Assembly: GCF_030272615.1 (NCBI RefSeq)
Contig: NC_081410.1
Span: forward strand, 184,997,619-185,061,618
Reading direction: 5' to 3'
Length of the DNA: 64,000 nt
From: Cryptomeria japonica
Taxonomy: Eukaryota > Streptophyta > Pinopsida > Cupressales > Cupressaceae
Position 1 is the stretch's first letter. Every line of letters starts with the position of its first letter. The notes beneath the pieces were generated by a model. That model did not search any database. It was not told where the DNA came from and was given only the letters and a program-made list of their open reading frames with translations. This document shows positions 33,008 through 44,642 of the stretch, one piece after another. Position numbers and translations under genes: made by a program.

Positions 33008-35008
33008 CTACTGCTCCACAAAGTTAATCACATTCGGAGTCATAGACATAAGATCATCAGGTGAGATAGAGGAATCAGTAGTATCGATCGCATTAGAGGT
33101 ATGAGAAGGCAATGGATCAGTAAAAATCTTAAGATTTTGGTTAGGAGGAGCTACAGATGTGTTGCCTTTATCATTCACTCCAGAAATAGAAATAGTATTA
33201 TTATCAATCAAATCTTGAATTTTACCCTTTAAAGCAAAACATTTTTCAGTATCATGCCCAGGATGACGATGAAATTGACAAAAGGATTTGTTATCAAAAT
33301 AGGGTGAGTTAATCTTTGCAGGATCTATTTGCTTTATAGGAGGAAGAGTAAGCACATTTTGTTCCAATAACTTATTCATAATACTATGCAATGATTCATT
33401 CAAAGGAGTAAACTTTCTTTCTTTCTTGAAAAACTTAGAAATAGGAGGCACACCTGATGCTGCATTCACATTGTTGTTGATGATGTTTTCATTGAATTTG
33501 ATGGACTCTCTGTTCGGTTTAAACTTCCCAAATGGTTGTTGACTACTATCACCCTTATCACTCGGAGCCATAGGACGTGACTGTTCCATTTGACTCACAG
33601 TCAGTTGATAATTGTGAAGAGTTGCACACAACTGTTGGAAAGAAGTAAACTCAGAAAATAGAAGTTTTTCTCTAATATCTTTTTGTAAATTAGAAATAAA
33701 GATTCTTTGAATATCATTGTCAGGCACTAGAAAATAAATTTGAGCATACAAATGCTTATATCTACCAATGAAATCAGTCACTTTTTCTTTAACACCTTGT
33801 TTACAATGCATTAAATCAATTAAAGTAACTTTAGGACTTATATTGTTTTGAAATTGTTGAATAAAAACATTTGCAAGTTGTTCGAAAGAAGTAATAGAAT
33901 AAGAAGGCAACGAGCAATACCATTGTAGGGCTTTATCTCTTAATGTTCTAGTAAACAGTTTTGCAAGCAACCTTTGGTCATAAGCAAAATCAGTACATAT
34001 TGTTTGAAAAGTCTTAACATGTGTTAGAGGATCACCCTTACCATTATAAAGCTCCAAATGCGGAATTTCAACATGTTTAGGGGGAATAGCTTGAACAATA
34101 TCAAGAGAAAGTGGGCTCGCAACATCAAATGTGGGCACACTAAACTTAGATTGATTCATAGAGGCAATTTGTTGCTGTAAAGAAGAGACAGTTTGTGTAA
34201 GATTGTTAATGGTCGCTTCAGTTGAAGAGTTCATATTAGATGTGTTAGATTGAGATGGAGGTGTTATGTTATTGAAAGAAGGTAGAGAGTAAGGTGGTGG
34301 GACACTATGATAGTTAGTCATAGGAGATGATTGGACGGGAGGAACACTACAAGGAGGAATGGAAAACGAATTGCCCCCTTGCGTCATGTTCATTTGTGGT
34401 GATATAATAGGAACACTTATTGAAGGAATGAATGAAGAAGTCAGATTGAATGAAGGAAGAGGGTTAATTGAAGAAGAAGGATTGCCCCCATGACCTGTAA
34501 TCATAGGAGGAATGTCTTTTATTGAAGTAGTCATTATGTTTGATGTAAAAGTAGGTATACTAGCAATAGAAGTCGTCAAAGGAATAGAATGATTGTCTTG
34601 AGTAGGAGGTTGTGTATAACCTAAGGTTTTAGCACAACTCTTCATAGGCATCACATTTGAATCCACAATGTGTGCAATACCCTGCAAAATATCTATTCCA
34701 TTCTTATCACTTTGAAGCATACATTTTAGACCCTCAATTAAAGGAAGAGCTTGACTATCAGGGTATTCTTGAGACATCCATTGTCGAAAATCATCGAATT
34801 GGTTATCCAATTTTGAAAGTTGTTCTACAGAAACCTCATGGAGAGCTTCTTCATCATTAAGAGGATTAGAGGAATTACCCATGTCCTCATTAAAAAGGCC
34901 ATTCAAATTAGGTTCCATCTCCTCAGTAATTAAATCTTGGAAGGACTTAATTCTAAGGCTTCGTCTAATGGGAATAGTGTAAGTAGGGCTTATTGTTGTA
35001 AAACTCAT
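33008..35008 (-). CDS. Element II Gag, intact 666-codon frame
   Basis: ATG at 35008 (MSFTTISPTYTIPI), TAG at 33010-33008. Residues 1-110 are acidic and leucine-rich; 110-290 are Ser/Pro/Thr/Asn-rich, like a disordered Gag N-terminus; about 300-480 form the retrotransposon Gag domain with HLELYNGKGDPLTHVK, DKALQWYCSLPSYSI and FIGRYKHLYAQIYFL. Near residue 600 a zinc-knuckle-like CQFHRHPGHDTEKC follows, then a Ser/Thr-rich tail. Gag forms the particle shell and binds the element's RNA; this protein could package copies if expressed. It has no frameshift or internal stop, unlike nearly all other ORFs in the window. Confidence 0.88.
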   Translation of the reverse strand: MSFTTISPTYTIPIRRSLRIKSFQDLITEEMEPNLNGLFNEDMGNSSNPLNDEEALHEVSVEQLSKLDNQFDDFRQWMSQEYPDSQALPLIEGLKCMLQSDKNGIDILQGIAHIVDSNVMPMKSCAKTLGYTQPPTQDNHSIPLTTSIASIPTFTSNIMTTSIKDIPPMITGHGGNPSSSINPLPSFNLTSSFIPSISVPIISPQMNMTQGGNSFSIPPCSVPPVQSSPMTNYHSVPPPYSLPSFNNITPPSQSNTSNMNSSTEATINNLTQTVSSLQQQIASMNQSKFSVPTFDVASPLSLDIVQAIPPKHVEIPHLELYNGKGDPLTHVKTFQTICTDFAYDQRLLAKLFTRTLRDKALQWYCSLPSYSITSFEQLANVFIQQFQNNISPKVTLIDLMHCKQGVKEKVTDFIGRYKHLYAQIYFLVPDNDIQRIFISNLQKDIREKLLFSEFTSFQQLCATLHNYQLTVSQMEQSRPMAPSDKGDSSQQPFGKFKPNRESIKFNENIINNNVNAASGVPPISKFFKKERKFTPLNESLHSIMNKLLEQNVLTLPPIKQIDPAKINSPYFDNKSFCQFHRHPGHDTEKCFALKGKIQDLIDNNTISISGVNDKGNTSVAPPNQNLKIFTDPLPSHTSNAIDTTDSSISPDDLMSMTPNVINFVEQ

Positions 35009-36176
35009 GCACTAAAGAAAGAGAGAAGATTTTGAATTTTAGAGGTAGCAAATTTCAGTAAAATCAGCCAATCTTCTAGATTTAAGCTGTTCAATACAAT
35101 CAGGACAATCTCCCGAAATTTCGGAAAAAATGTCCGGGATCGTGGCGCTCAGGGTGCACACGGTCCTCGCAACTTTTTTCAAAATTTGCAGGGATGAAAG
35201 TTATGATGATTTTACAGCTAACCTGAAAAAATTGAGTGATTTTACGATCTGTAGATAGGCCAAATTAAAGTTGGAATCTCAAAATTGAACCCTACCCAGA
35301 TTGTCGAAAAATGCAAAATTTGAATTTTGAAAAAGAGAGGGAAACTGAAATTTTGAATTTTATGATTTTAGAGGGAATGCTAAAAGCAATGCAAGTTTCA
35401 AAATTTAAAAGTTGACTTGATTTCATGCAAAATTCGAATTTTGAAAGTGGAAATCAAGGTTGTTGCAATTAAACACTTAATTTCAAAAGTCACAAATTGT
35501 AAAGATTTGAATAAAACACCGAAATTTCGAATGAATGCTAACACACTTTTCAGATTTAGGACTGTAAGAAACACAATTTTGATATGAATTTCAATTTCAA
35601 CAATTTTTTGAATGATTAGAAGCCTCAATACAAGCCATCGCTAGACCAACTTTGACTTTAATTTTGAAGGTGTTAAAATTGATAAAATCAGCCAAAATTC
35701 TGGATTTTAGCAGAAAAATACAGTAAGATCTAGCTCCCGAAATTTCGAAAAAAATGTTGGGGACGATGGCGCTCGGGGTGCACACGGTCCTCGCAACTTT
35801 TTTCCAAATTTTCAGGGATGAAAGATATTGTGATTATATTGTGGAATCCAAAGTTACAGTCGATTTGGAAGTGTTTTGATTAGTGAAATTATCAGTCAAA
35901 GGTTGAATCAAGAAGGTCTTAAAAATTAGGGTTTTGACATTTAACCACTTAATTTTTAGAATTAAAGAACAAATATGAATTGGCAATTTGCAATAGAAGG
36001 GTAGATCTAAAACAAGCATTAACAATTAAACATTTCACAAGTTTAATTACTTAAAAAGAAAATTTTAGGGTTTTTATGCAATCAACCTCTAAAATTTGCA
36101 AAAGATCAAACATGGAAATATAATTAGGAAAGAAAAATTTTCAGATCTAACCATAAAAAATCAGAATGAGGATGTT
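35009..36176 (-). other. Element II leader
   Basis: Non-coding and AT-rich, with two copies of the 30-base GC-rich motif (35761-35790 and 35137-35166), as in element I. No gene seen. Confidence 0.65.
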
Positions 36177-36192
36177 CACATCAGGTTCACCA
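36177..36192 (-). other. Primer-binding site of element II
   Basis: Minus-strand TGGTGAACCTGATGTG, three bases inside the LTR. It matches the element I site at 14 of 16 positions. Confidence 0.75.
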
Positions 36193-36195
36193 AAA

Positions 36196-37481
36196 TGTAA
36201 AGCGGAAAAATCGATCCCTAGTTGTTCTCCCCTCCCCAACTCCAAGGAGAGAGAAGGGAGAGTCACTAGGGTTGATGGTTTTCACTTAGGAGAGACTTTA
36301 CATTCAAAAGAGGGGTTGAAACCCACAAGATCCAATCCCACACAATGCAAGATTGGATTCTATATGAGTTTCAAGGGTTAAGACATCAAGGATACCCTCT
36401 TTTGTAAAGAATGTAGATAGAAAGATTGAACTAGGAATGCATGTAGAAGCAAGAAAGATTCACTTATAAACAGAGATAGGAATATGATATGCAACTGCAG
36501 ACCTAGAATTAGTAGTAAAATGTTGAGACGGTGCTGTTCTGCAAATTTGACCAAAATTTGACGGGACGATGGTGCCCGACGTGCACACGGTCCTTCAAAA
36601 AATCCGCGAAACGAAGGGGGATCTGTTCGTCTCTGCACAAGGATTCTAGATCTTCAATTACAGCCGTGTACCTACAACCTACACATAGAAAAGAGAGGAC
36701 GATTGGGGGTTAGGGATGAGGGGTTTGCCTTTAGGTCAAACCCCAGTTTTGGAATTAACCAAGAAATGAGAAATTGATGTAAATGTAAATGATTATAATG
36801 TAAAACAAGTACTAGTACCTTGTTGTAAGAATGTTTGTATTCTTACATGCGAAGGTGTAGATGTTGTTGTATGTTGTATGTTGTATGTGATATGTGATCT
36901 CCTCTTCAATGGTTGAATCCTTGTCTTGAATGCAACACTTAGCCTTGAATGGAGACTTAGAATTATCAATTGCTTGAAGGAATGCTTGAATGCTTGAATG
37001 CTTGAATGCTTGAATGCTTGAATGTTTGAATATCGTTTCCGCGTCTTGTACACATCTATCCTTCCTCCTCAAATGGGAGAGGAAATGTAGTTTATATACT
37101 TGTCAATTAGGGTTGATAGACTGATTTTCCCGACCTTAGGCCGACCAGGAAATATTATTTTCCAAATTGCAAACATAAAGACTCGAAGCCCCATAGGAGA
37201 CCGGGCCCAAAATAAGGCCAGGGACCAGGGCGCTGGGTGCCATGGTCCTGGGGGACCAGGGCACTGGGCGCCCTAGTCTTGAAGGACCAGGGCACTAGGA
37301 GCCATGGTTCCACCTCCAGGGACAGCAGGGTGCAAGGAGGATCAGGCCAGGGTGCTGAAAAATGCAGTTTTTGATGTCATGAACAAGTTTCGGGGTCTCC
37401 ATTCAGGTTCCGTGTTGCATCGCCATCGTGATGACCCAAATGCGGTCGAAATTGCAAGTGTCACAATTTTAGGATGCTACA
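36196..37481 (-). repeat. Element II 5' LTR
   Basis: 1286 bp, matching 29588-30858. Its TTGAATGC run (about 36979-37030) is one unit longer than in the other LTR. Confidence 0.93.
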
Positions 37482-38374
37482 GTGGTATGAGGATTTTTTC
37501 TTTTGTGAGTAGGGAGAACCCTTCACTTTGCTGACTATAACCCGAAAAGTAAGGGTTTGCCTAGGGTTTAACTAAACAATGGCCATATCTTGCATCTCCT
37601 TCCTCCAGAAGTTCTTTCCTTTGGTGGAATGCAATATTGGATAGTTTACATTAGGATTTTCATGGTTTTTTGTAGGGAAGGCTTGGTTGTGTGGAGTTTG
37701 AAACATATCTAGGTAGGCATCTCCATGTGACTACCTTGCACTAAATTAGGACAATCACCCTAAAATATTATAGCGGTGGATTATAGAATTGTAACCCTAG
37801 AATTAGAAGTTATTCAAGGTCCCCCACATGATCATGAAGTTTTTTTGTAGTTGGGATTCTAGAAATGGGCATTGCTTTGTAAATTAGGCCTAATCACCTT
37901 AATTAGGTCTCTAGGTTTCTAAAGGGTTCAGACCCTTAGAGTGTAGATCTTGCAAAACCATTTTGGGGATGAGTGTAACTCCTTAAAGGGTATTTTGAAT
38001 GGTAAGTATTTTTTCAAGTTGTGTGCAAGATTTTGGGGATAAGGGCAAAATACCCGCTCAATAGGGCTACTAGCCTAGGGGTTAGGTTTCCAAAGGAGGT
38101 ATAGGGCATTGATGTCTATGTAAAACCAATGCTTGAAAGAGTACTTAAATTTCATGAGTGGACCAAATCCAAGGCCCCTAAGAGAAAGAATCATGGCAAG
38201 GCATGTTGGGAATGTTGAAGCTATTTACTCATCTTGAGTAGGTGCTAGTCTAGAGGAGTGTGAGTAGTTCAAACCTTAACGTGTGGAGTCCTTGTAGGAT
38301 CCTTGTTACCATTTGGAAGGGATCAACCTAAACCTTTTGGACATGTCCTTAGGTTTATGAAGGGCTCTACATCA
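37482..38374 (+). repeat. Element III 5' LTR, part 2
   Basis: It begins with the second GTGGT and matches about 43743-44642, ending CTACATCA. Small ORFs are absent or compositional. Confidence 0.9.
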
Positions 38375-38376
38375 AG

Positions 38377-38387
38377 TGGTATCAGAG
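38377..38387 (+). other. Primer-binding site of element III
   Basis: TGGTATCAGAG, two bases after the LTR, complementary to initiator methionine tRNA. Confidence 0.85.
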
Positions 38388-38423
38388 TTTAGGAGTGTAC
38401 TTTGGACCAGAGAAGAAGATAAG

Positions 38424-39680
38424 ATGTCAGAGGAAGAGGGATCACAAGATATCCCATCAAGGATGACCAATGCTGAGTTGGTTGTCTTGGTGAAGAAGCA
38501 GATGGAAGAAAGCAGAGTAGCCAGGGCTGAGAATCAGGCCTTGAGAAATGAAATGGACCAGTTGAAGGGCAAAGTGGAGAGGGGAGAGAGAGACTCTGGA
38601 GGAGATTGAGAAGGGGATGAAGAGGAGATCCATAAGAAAGAAGAACTAGAGGTTCCTACAGACCAGAGACCCCTAATGAGTGTCATCAAGTCCATGGAAA
38701 GAAGAAAAATGGATGTGAAGTTGGATCTACCAGTGTTTGTAGGCAAGATGGAGCATGATACAGTGATGGAGTGGATAGACTCCTTGGACAATTTCTTTGA
38801 GAGTGAAGACATACCAGAGCACCAAAGAGTGAAGATTGTCCAATCCAAAATGAAAGGGGCTGCACTAACTTGGTGGACTTTCATCCAAGATGAGAGGGTG
38901 AAAGAGGGAAAGATAAAAGTGGCTACTTGGAAGAAGATGATGGCTTTGGTGAAGGAAGCCTATGTTTCAGTGGACTATAATGTCCAATTGCATAAGAGAA
39001 GACAAAACTTGAAGTAGAAGGAGATTGACGTGAGTTCCTACATAGAGGAGTTCATGAAGTTGTGTGTGAAGACCAAGGTAAAGGAGAGTGAAGATGAGAA
39101 GGTAGCAAGATATCTCAATGGGCTGAGATTTTCCATCCAAGAAGATTTGAATCTCCACACCCCGAAGACAGTCCAAAAATGTTTTTAGTTGGCACTCAAG
39201 GTGGAGGAGAAGCTAAAGAGGAGGTAGGAACAAAATAGAAAAGGCAAAGGTAGACAACAAAGAGGGGGAAGAGGCCCTTTTAGATGTAGAGGAAATGGTT
39301 TTGGATACCAAGGTGTGTCTAGCCAAGAAGGCACCAGAGGAGAGAGTAGTTACAACCAAGGAGGAGGCTACAATCAAAGAGGGAACTTTAGAGGCAGGAG
39401 ACCATCCTCTAGAGGAAGATCCTAAGGCAGATGACCTCCTAGATGATACAACTACAACCAAGAAGGGCACATGGCCAATAGGTGTCTGAATAAGGATACA
39501 AGCTCCATGGGAGAAAGGGGAAACCTGGTGCAGGAACTTGATTGCCAAAGTGTGGCAAGTGCAAACACCTATCAAAGTGTTAATGCTCTGGATAGATATG
39601 GCTACCTTGAAAGAGGAGATGCTCTGATGATGAGGAGAGTAGTGACCACCATGAAGGTACCTAACAAGGAGCCCCCATGA
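38424..39680 (+). pseudogene. Element III Gag
   Basis: Starts MSEEEGSQDIPSRM. An N-terminal coiled coil (EESRVARAENQALRNEMDQL) is followed by a Gag domain (about 38710-39190) with LPVFVGKMEHDTVMEWIDSL, GAALTWWTFIQDE and YIEEFMKLCVKTKV. A decayed CCHC knuckle lies at 39440-39485 (YNYNQEGHMANRC, one Cys lost). Stops at about 38607 (TGA), 39016, 39187 and 39225 (TAG) interrupt it. The frame ends at TGA 39678-39680, overlapping the ATG of the next frame (ATGA). Confidence 0.82.
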
Positions 39681-40117
39681 AGAAAGTCTCTTTTCAAAAC
39701 TACCTGCAGGCAGGAGGAAAGGTATGCAAGGTCTTGATGGACTCCAAGTCTACTGAAAATTTTGTGTCACTTGAAATGATAGAGAAGCTTAAGTTGATAA
39801 GGTTGCCACATACTTACCCCTACAAGGTCTCATGGCTCACCCAAGGTCAGCAAGTAGTGGTAGAAGAGCAAGCATGGGTAGAGTTTCAGATTGGATCATA
39901 CAAGGATAGACTGTTATTTGATATAGCCAAGATGGATGAATGTCATCTCCTATTTCGGAGACCATGGAAATTTGATTTGAAGGCTTATCATGATGGGGTT
40001 ATAAACACCTATTCAATCACCAAGGATGGTAAGGTGATAGAAATTTTACCCTTGATGGAGAATGAGATGGAATCAAAGGGGAAAGATGCTAAAGTGTTAT
40101 TGGTAGAAGAAAAGTAG
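39677..40117 (+). pseudogene. Element III aspartic protease
   Basis: KVCKVLMDSKSTENFVS holds the catalytic region; the usual DSGST triplet reads DSKST, so the glycine is lost. It continues VEFQIGSYKDRLLFDIAKMD and CHLLFRRPWKFDLKA (usually LGRPW). Stop TAG near 40115, just after EEK. The protease would cut the polyprotein. Confidence 0.8.
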
Positions 40118-41100
40118 TTCATGAAGGAGATTGTAGAGAAGGATGTAGTTTTCTTTGTCCTCATTCCCAAGTCCAAGGTGACAAAGAAGGAGTTCTTTGC
40201 AGAGAGGAAAGAAGAAGGACAAAGGCACATAGACCCCATAGTCAAACAGTTACTTGACAAGTACAAAGGCATCATCTCAGATGGAAATCCAAGATTCCTG
40301 CCACTGGTGAGAGACATAAGTCATTGCATAGATCTGATCCCTGGATCTACCCTACCAAATAAAGAAGCATATTGGCTTACCCCAGACTAGAATGCAGAGA
40401 TGGAAAGACAAATTGAGGAGTTGCTAGAATCAGGGCTAATTGGCAGAAGTCTAAGCCCATGTGTAGTACCTGTTGTCCTTCCACCTAAGAAAAGAGGCAC
40501 TTGGAGGCTATGCACAGACTCAAGAGGCATCAACAAGATAACCATAAGGTATAGGTTTCCAATCCCTAGGATAGAGGATTTACTTGATTGCTTGGGGAGT
40601 GAAAAATATTTCACCAAAATGGATCTAAGGAGTGGATACCATCAGATTAGAATAAGGCCAAAGGATGAATGGAAAACAACTTTTTAAACCAATGAGGGGT
40701 TGTATGAGTGGAAAGTCATGCCATTGGGGTTGTCCAACACCCCTAGTACCTTTATGAGGTTGATGAATGAGGTCTTGGTGGAGTTCATAGGAAATTTTTT
40801 AATTCATAGGAAATTTTTTAATAGTATACCTTGATGATATCTTTATCTTTAGCCACTCAAGGGAAGAACACCTCAAACATGTAGATATGGTCCTCAAAAG
40901 ATTACATTAATAGTAGCTAATGATAAACTTGGATAAGTGTTTGTGCATGCAGGAGGAGATCATCTACTTGGGCTTTGTAATCTCACAAGGTGAGTTGAAA
41001 ATGGACCAGGAGAAGGTAAGTGCTATACTATCTTGTCCAACACCTAGAACTATGAATGATGTCCGGAGTTTCCATGGCTTAGAAACATATTATAGGAAGT
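40118..41100 (+). pseudogene. Element III reverse transcriptase, broken by a 19-base duplication
   Basis: [51 protein letters not shown] (first catalytic Asp at about 40620) and YLDDIFIFS (about 40828-40855) are readable. A 19-base unit is tandemly repeated (40783-40801, 40802-40820) just before YLDD and shifts the frame from that of the protease to that of RNase H. Stops at about 40388 (TAG) and 40685 (TAA). Confidence 0.88.
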
Positions 41101-41640
41101 TTATAAGGGGATTTAGTCATGTTTGTCCACCAATGCTTGACACCATAAAGGGAGTACAAAAGTGCAGGTTCAGTTGGACCAAGGAGGCAGATGACTCATT
41201 TGAAACTTTGAAGAAGAAAGTTGCAGAACAACCAGTCCTTGCCCTACTAGACTTCAACAAGATATTTCAGGTAGAATGTGATGCAAGCCACATGGCTATT
41301 GGGGTAGTACTTAGTCAAGAAGGAAGGCCAATTGCCTTTTTTAGTGAAAAACTAAATGATGCCAAGAGGAGATAGTCATCCTATGATTTGGAGATGTATG
41401 CTTTGGTTCAGTCATTGAAGAAGTGGAGGCATTATTTATTGCCTAAAGAGTTTATAGTTTTCACTGATAATCATTCACTTAGTTTCATAAACAGTCAAGA
41501 GAAGTTAAACCACATGCACATGAAGTGGGTAGAGACCCTACAAGCCCTCACCTTCAATCTCAAGCACAAAAAGGAGGTCAAGAACAAAGTTGTAGATGCC
41601 TTGAGCAGGAGGGTCTTAACCATCAACCAAATCAAGATGG
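41101..41640 (+). pseudogene. Element III RNase H
   Basis: FQVECDASHMAIGVVLSQ holds the first Asp. RPIAFFSEKLN, SSYDLEMYALVQSLKKW (with a TAG just before), EFIVFTDNHSLSFI and VVDALSRR follow. All four acidic residues of a Ty3-type RNase H are visible. Confidence 0.85.
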
Positions 41641-42745
41641 AAAGTGTTGGCATTGACTCCTTGAAGAACATTTATGAGGCTGATGAATATTTTGGAGAGA
41701 TCTACAAGATATGTGAGTCTTTTGGTGAGAGGTATCATGTTGAATTTTTTGAGTTTTTGATCCAAGAGGGATTGCTATTCAAGGGTGGACAATTATGCAT
41801 TCCTAAGTGTTCAATGAGACTGAGTATCATTAGGGAGAAGCATTGTTGAGCAATGGTTGGTCATTTTGGCCTTGACAAGACCCTTGACCTTGTGAAAAGA
41901 CACTACTACTGGCCTAAGTTGCAGGCAGATGTTAGGAGGTTTGTAGAGACATGTGTGATCTATCATAAAGCCAAAGGGAAATCCACCAATGTAGGCTTGT
42001 ACCAGCCTTTACCCATTCCTTCTAGGAAATGGGAGAGCATAAGCATGGATTTTGTGTTGGGTCTGCGTAGGACAAGGAGGGGATTTGACAGTTTTTTTGT
42101 AGTGGTGCATAGATTTAGCAAAATGGCTCACTTCCTGCCATGCAAAACCTCTTGTGATTCTTGATATGTTGCAAACTTTTTTTTGGAAGAGATAGTCTGG
42201 ATACATGGGTTGCTTATAAACATAGTTTTAGATAGGGATGTGAAGTTCATAGGTCATTTTTGGAGGACCCTTTGGAAGAAGCTGGGCACCAACCTAACTT
42301 TTTCATCCGCCTACCATTCCCAAATGGATGGACAAACTGAAGTTGTCAATAGGTCCTTGGGGAACCTATTAATATGTTTGATAAGACAACATGGATAGAA
42401 ATGGGACAATATACTGTCACAAGCAGAGTTCTCATACAATGATGCCATAAATAGAAGCACTGGGAAGTCTCCTTTCCAAATTTTCTATGGCATCTACTCA
42501 AGAGGTGTGTTAGAGTTGAGGGAGTTGCCTAAAGAAGAATCCATTAGTGTAGATGGTGAATTTTTTGCATCAGCTATCAAGGAGGTACATGATCAAGTGA
42601 AGTCTCATCTCCAACAATCTGTAGAGAAGTACAAGGCTTATGCGGACAAGAAAAAGAGGGATGTGCAGTTTGGTGTTGGGGACTTGGTATGGGTACATTT
42701 GAAGAAGGAGAGACTCCCAAAAGGCAAACACACAAAGCTCATGTA
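41641..42745 (+). pseudogene. Element III integrase
   Basis: The zinc-binding domain keeps the His pair (VGHFG, RHYYW) and the first Cys (VETC); the second Cys reads Tyr (VIYH). The core has SMDFVLGLRR, FFVVVHRFSKMAHFLPC, NIVLDRDVKFIGHFWR and DGQTEVVNRSLGNLL, so the D, D and E positions can all be placed. Stops at about 41848 (TGA), 42163 (TGA), 42397 (TAG) and 42745 (TAG). Confidence 0.87.
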
Positions 42746-43132
42746 GAGGAAGATTGGACCATGTTAGATTTTGAATAAATGTGGGCAAAATGCTTATGAA
42801 ATCCAAACTCCTCCTAATCTTGGATTGTCACCCATTTTCAATGTGTGTGATCTTACACCTTACAAAGGCAATGGAAATGAAGAAAAAGAACCAATGCAGG
42901 TTGCAGTAGATGATGATTTTCCAAAGCATGATCCACCAAAGTTGAGCAAGGTTTTGGACACTAGAGTCACAAAGAGAACAAGGAACAAGGAGTACATAGA
43001 ATATTTGGTGGGTTGGCAAGGTAAACCAGACTCTGAAGTAGTTTGGATGACAGAAAGCCAAATCTCCAATCATGGTGTAGACCTCCAAACTCTGATCTTA
43101 AGTGGGCTTGAGACCTCTTCTATTGGGGAGTA
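42746..43132 (+). pseudogene. Element III integrase tail with chromodomain, and polypurine tract
   Basis: After GPC..NAYEIQTPPNLG and VCDLTPYKGN comes VLDTRVTKRTRNKEYIEYL and VGWQGKPDSEVVWMTES (about 42950-43060), a chromodomain of the kind fused to integrase in chromoviruses, which steers integration to marked chromatin. The ORF runs past 43132 into the LTR. ATTGGGGAGTA (about 43122-43132) is the polypurine tract. Confidence 0.83.
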
Positions 43133-44642
43133 TGGTGCATGAGCACCTCCTCAACAAGACAATCATGTATATGATGATGAATATTAGGATCTTAGGATCA
43201 TTGTGAATGTGTTTTGTTTGTGAATTTTTCATGTATTCAATAAGGACCCCACCATGTAAACCATTGTCAAAAATTAGGCAACTTGATAAGTCAATTTGGA
43301 CAATTTGGTGTATAAGAGGTAGATTGATGTTTGTTTTTATGTTTGATAGGATTTTAGGGTGTGTAGGTGATGTTTGGTTGATCCAAGTAGTGTGGATCCC
43401 AAATTGGTGTGAATTGACAACTTTGTCAAAAAGTGCAACTTTTGAAAATGCAACTTTTGCAAGCAAAAGTGCAACCTTTCCACTTTTGGTTGTTGTAAGC
43501 CTCTCAACAAATCCAACCTCTTCAAAATTAGTTTGGAAACCATCAAGGAAGAATATAAGCCTTGTGGACATGATTCCCAAGGTTAGAGTTACTATGGATT
43601 GAAATTTGAAGGCAATAAAACACTGAAACTTGAGTTTTTCCCAGAAATTCTGAATTTGCAAAGGTTGTATGTCCTTGTATGGATTGAATTTGACAAAATA
43701 ACTCATGGAGAAGATGGAGGGTTGAATCACCTTTATTTTTGTGGTGGTATAAGGATTTTATCTTTTGTGAGTAGGGAGAACCCTTTACTTTGTTGACTTT
43801 AACCCGGAAAGTAAGGGTTTGGCTAGGGTTTTACAAAACAATGGCCATATCTTGCATCTCCTTCCTCTAGAAGTTCTTTCCTTTGGTGGAATAGAATATT
43901 AGGTAGTTTAAATTAGTATTTTCATGGTTTTTTGTAGGGAAGGCTTGGTTGTGTGGAGTTTGAAACAAATCTAGGTAGGCATCTCCATGTGACTACCTTG
44001 CCCTAAATTAGGACAGTCACCCTAAAATCTTATAGTGGTGGACTCCAGGCATGTAACCCTAGAATTAGAAGTTATTAATGGTCCCCCAAATTCTCATGAT
44101 GTTGGTTTTACAGTTGGGAATCTACAAATGGGTGTTGCTTTGTAAATTAGGCCTAATCACCCTAATTAGGTCTCTAGGTTTCTAAGGAGTTCAGACCCTT
44201 AGAGTGCACATTTTGCCAAACCATTTTGGGGATGAGTGTAACTCCTTGAAGGGTATCTAGAATGGTAAGTATTTTGTTAGGTTGTGTGCAATATTTTGGA
44301 GATAAGGGCAAAATACTCGCTCAATAGGGCTACTAGCCTAGGGGGTAGGTTTCCAAAGGAGGTATAGGGCATTGATGCCTAAGTCTAAAACCAATTCTTG
44401 GAAGAGTACTTATATGTCATGAGTGGTCCAAATCCAAGGACTCTAAGAGAAAGAATCATGGTGAGGCATGTTGGGAATGTTGAAGCTATTTACTCTTCTT
44501 GAGTAGGTGCTAGTCTAGATAAGTGTGAGTAGTTCAAACCTTAAGGTGTGGAGTCCTTCTTGTAGGATCCTTGTTACCATTTGGAAGGGATCAAACTAAA
44601 CCTTTTGGACCTGTCCTTAGGTGTGTGAAGGGTTCTGCATCA
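43133..44642 (+). repeat. Element III 3' LTR
   Basis: 1510 bp, TGGTGCATGAGC to GCATCA. It matches the two parts of the 5' LTR. CATAG follows at 44643-44647. Confidence 0.93.

Larger units (their letters stand above)
29588..37481 (-). mobile_element. Element II: gag-protease LTR retrotransposon, second member of the element I family
   Basis: 7894 bp on the minus strand: LTR 37481-36196, PBS 36192-36177, leader with two repeated motifs, gag 35008-33008, protease-like region 33007-31604, 3' non-coding region with hairpin, polypurine tract 30873-30859, LTR 30858-29588. GTGGT flanks it at 29583-29587 and 37482-37486. No pol. Its LTRs differ at about 3 of the first 84 plus-strand bases by eye, fewer than in element I, and its gag frame is open, so it is the younger and better-preserved copy. 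Confidence 0.93.
28990..44642 (+). mobile_element. Element III: chromodomain Ty3/Gypsy retrotransposon (chromovirus) with element II in its 5' LTR
   Basis: LTRs: 28990-29587 plus 37482-38374 (split by element II) and 43133-44642. CATAG flanks it at 28985-28989 and 44643-44647. PBS TGGTATCAGAG begins at 38377. Gag, protease, RT, RNase H, integrase and a C-terminal chromodomain lie in the usual chromovirus order over about 4.7 kb. All ORFs carry stops, mostly TAG, plus one 19-base tandem duplication in the RT. It was autonomous in type but is now dead. Confidence 0.92.

Noticed and set aside
39677-39680. ATGA overlap of Gag stop and downstream ATG in element III as a termination-reinitiation signal
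   Set aside because: The copy is heavily mutated and chromovirus pol is normally made from a polyprotein; one overlap in a dead copy is weak evidence.
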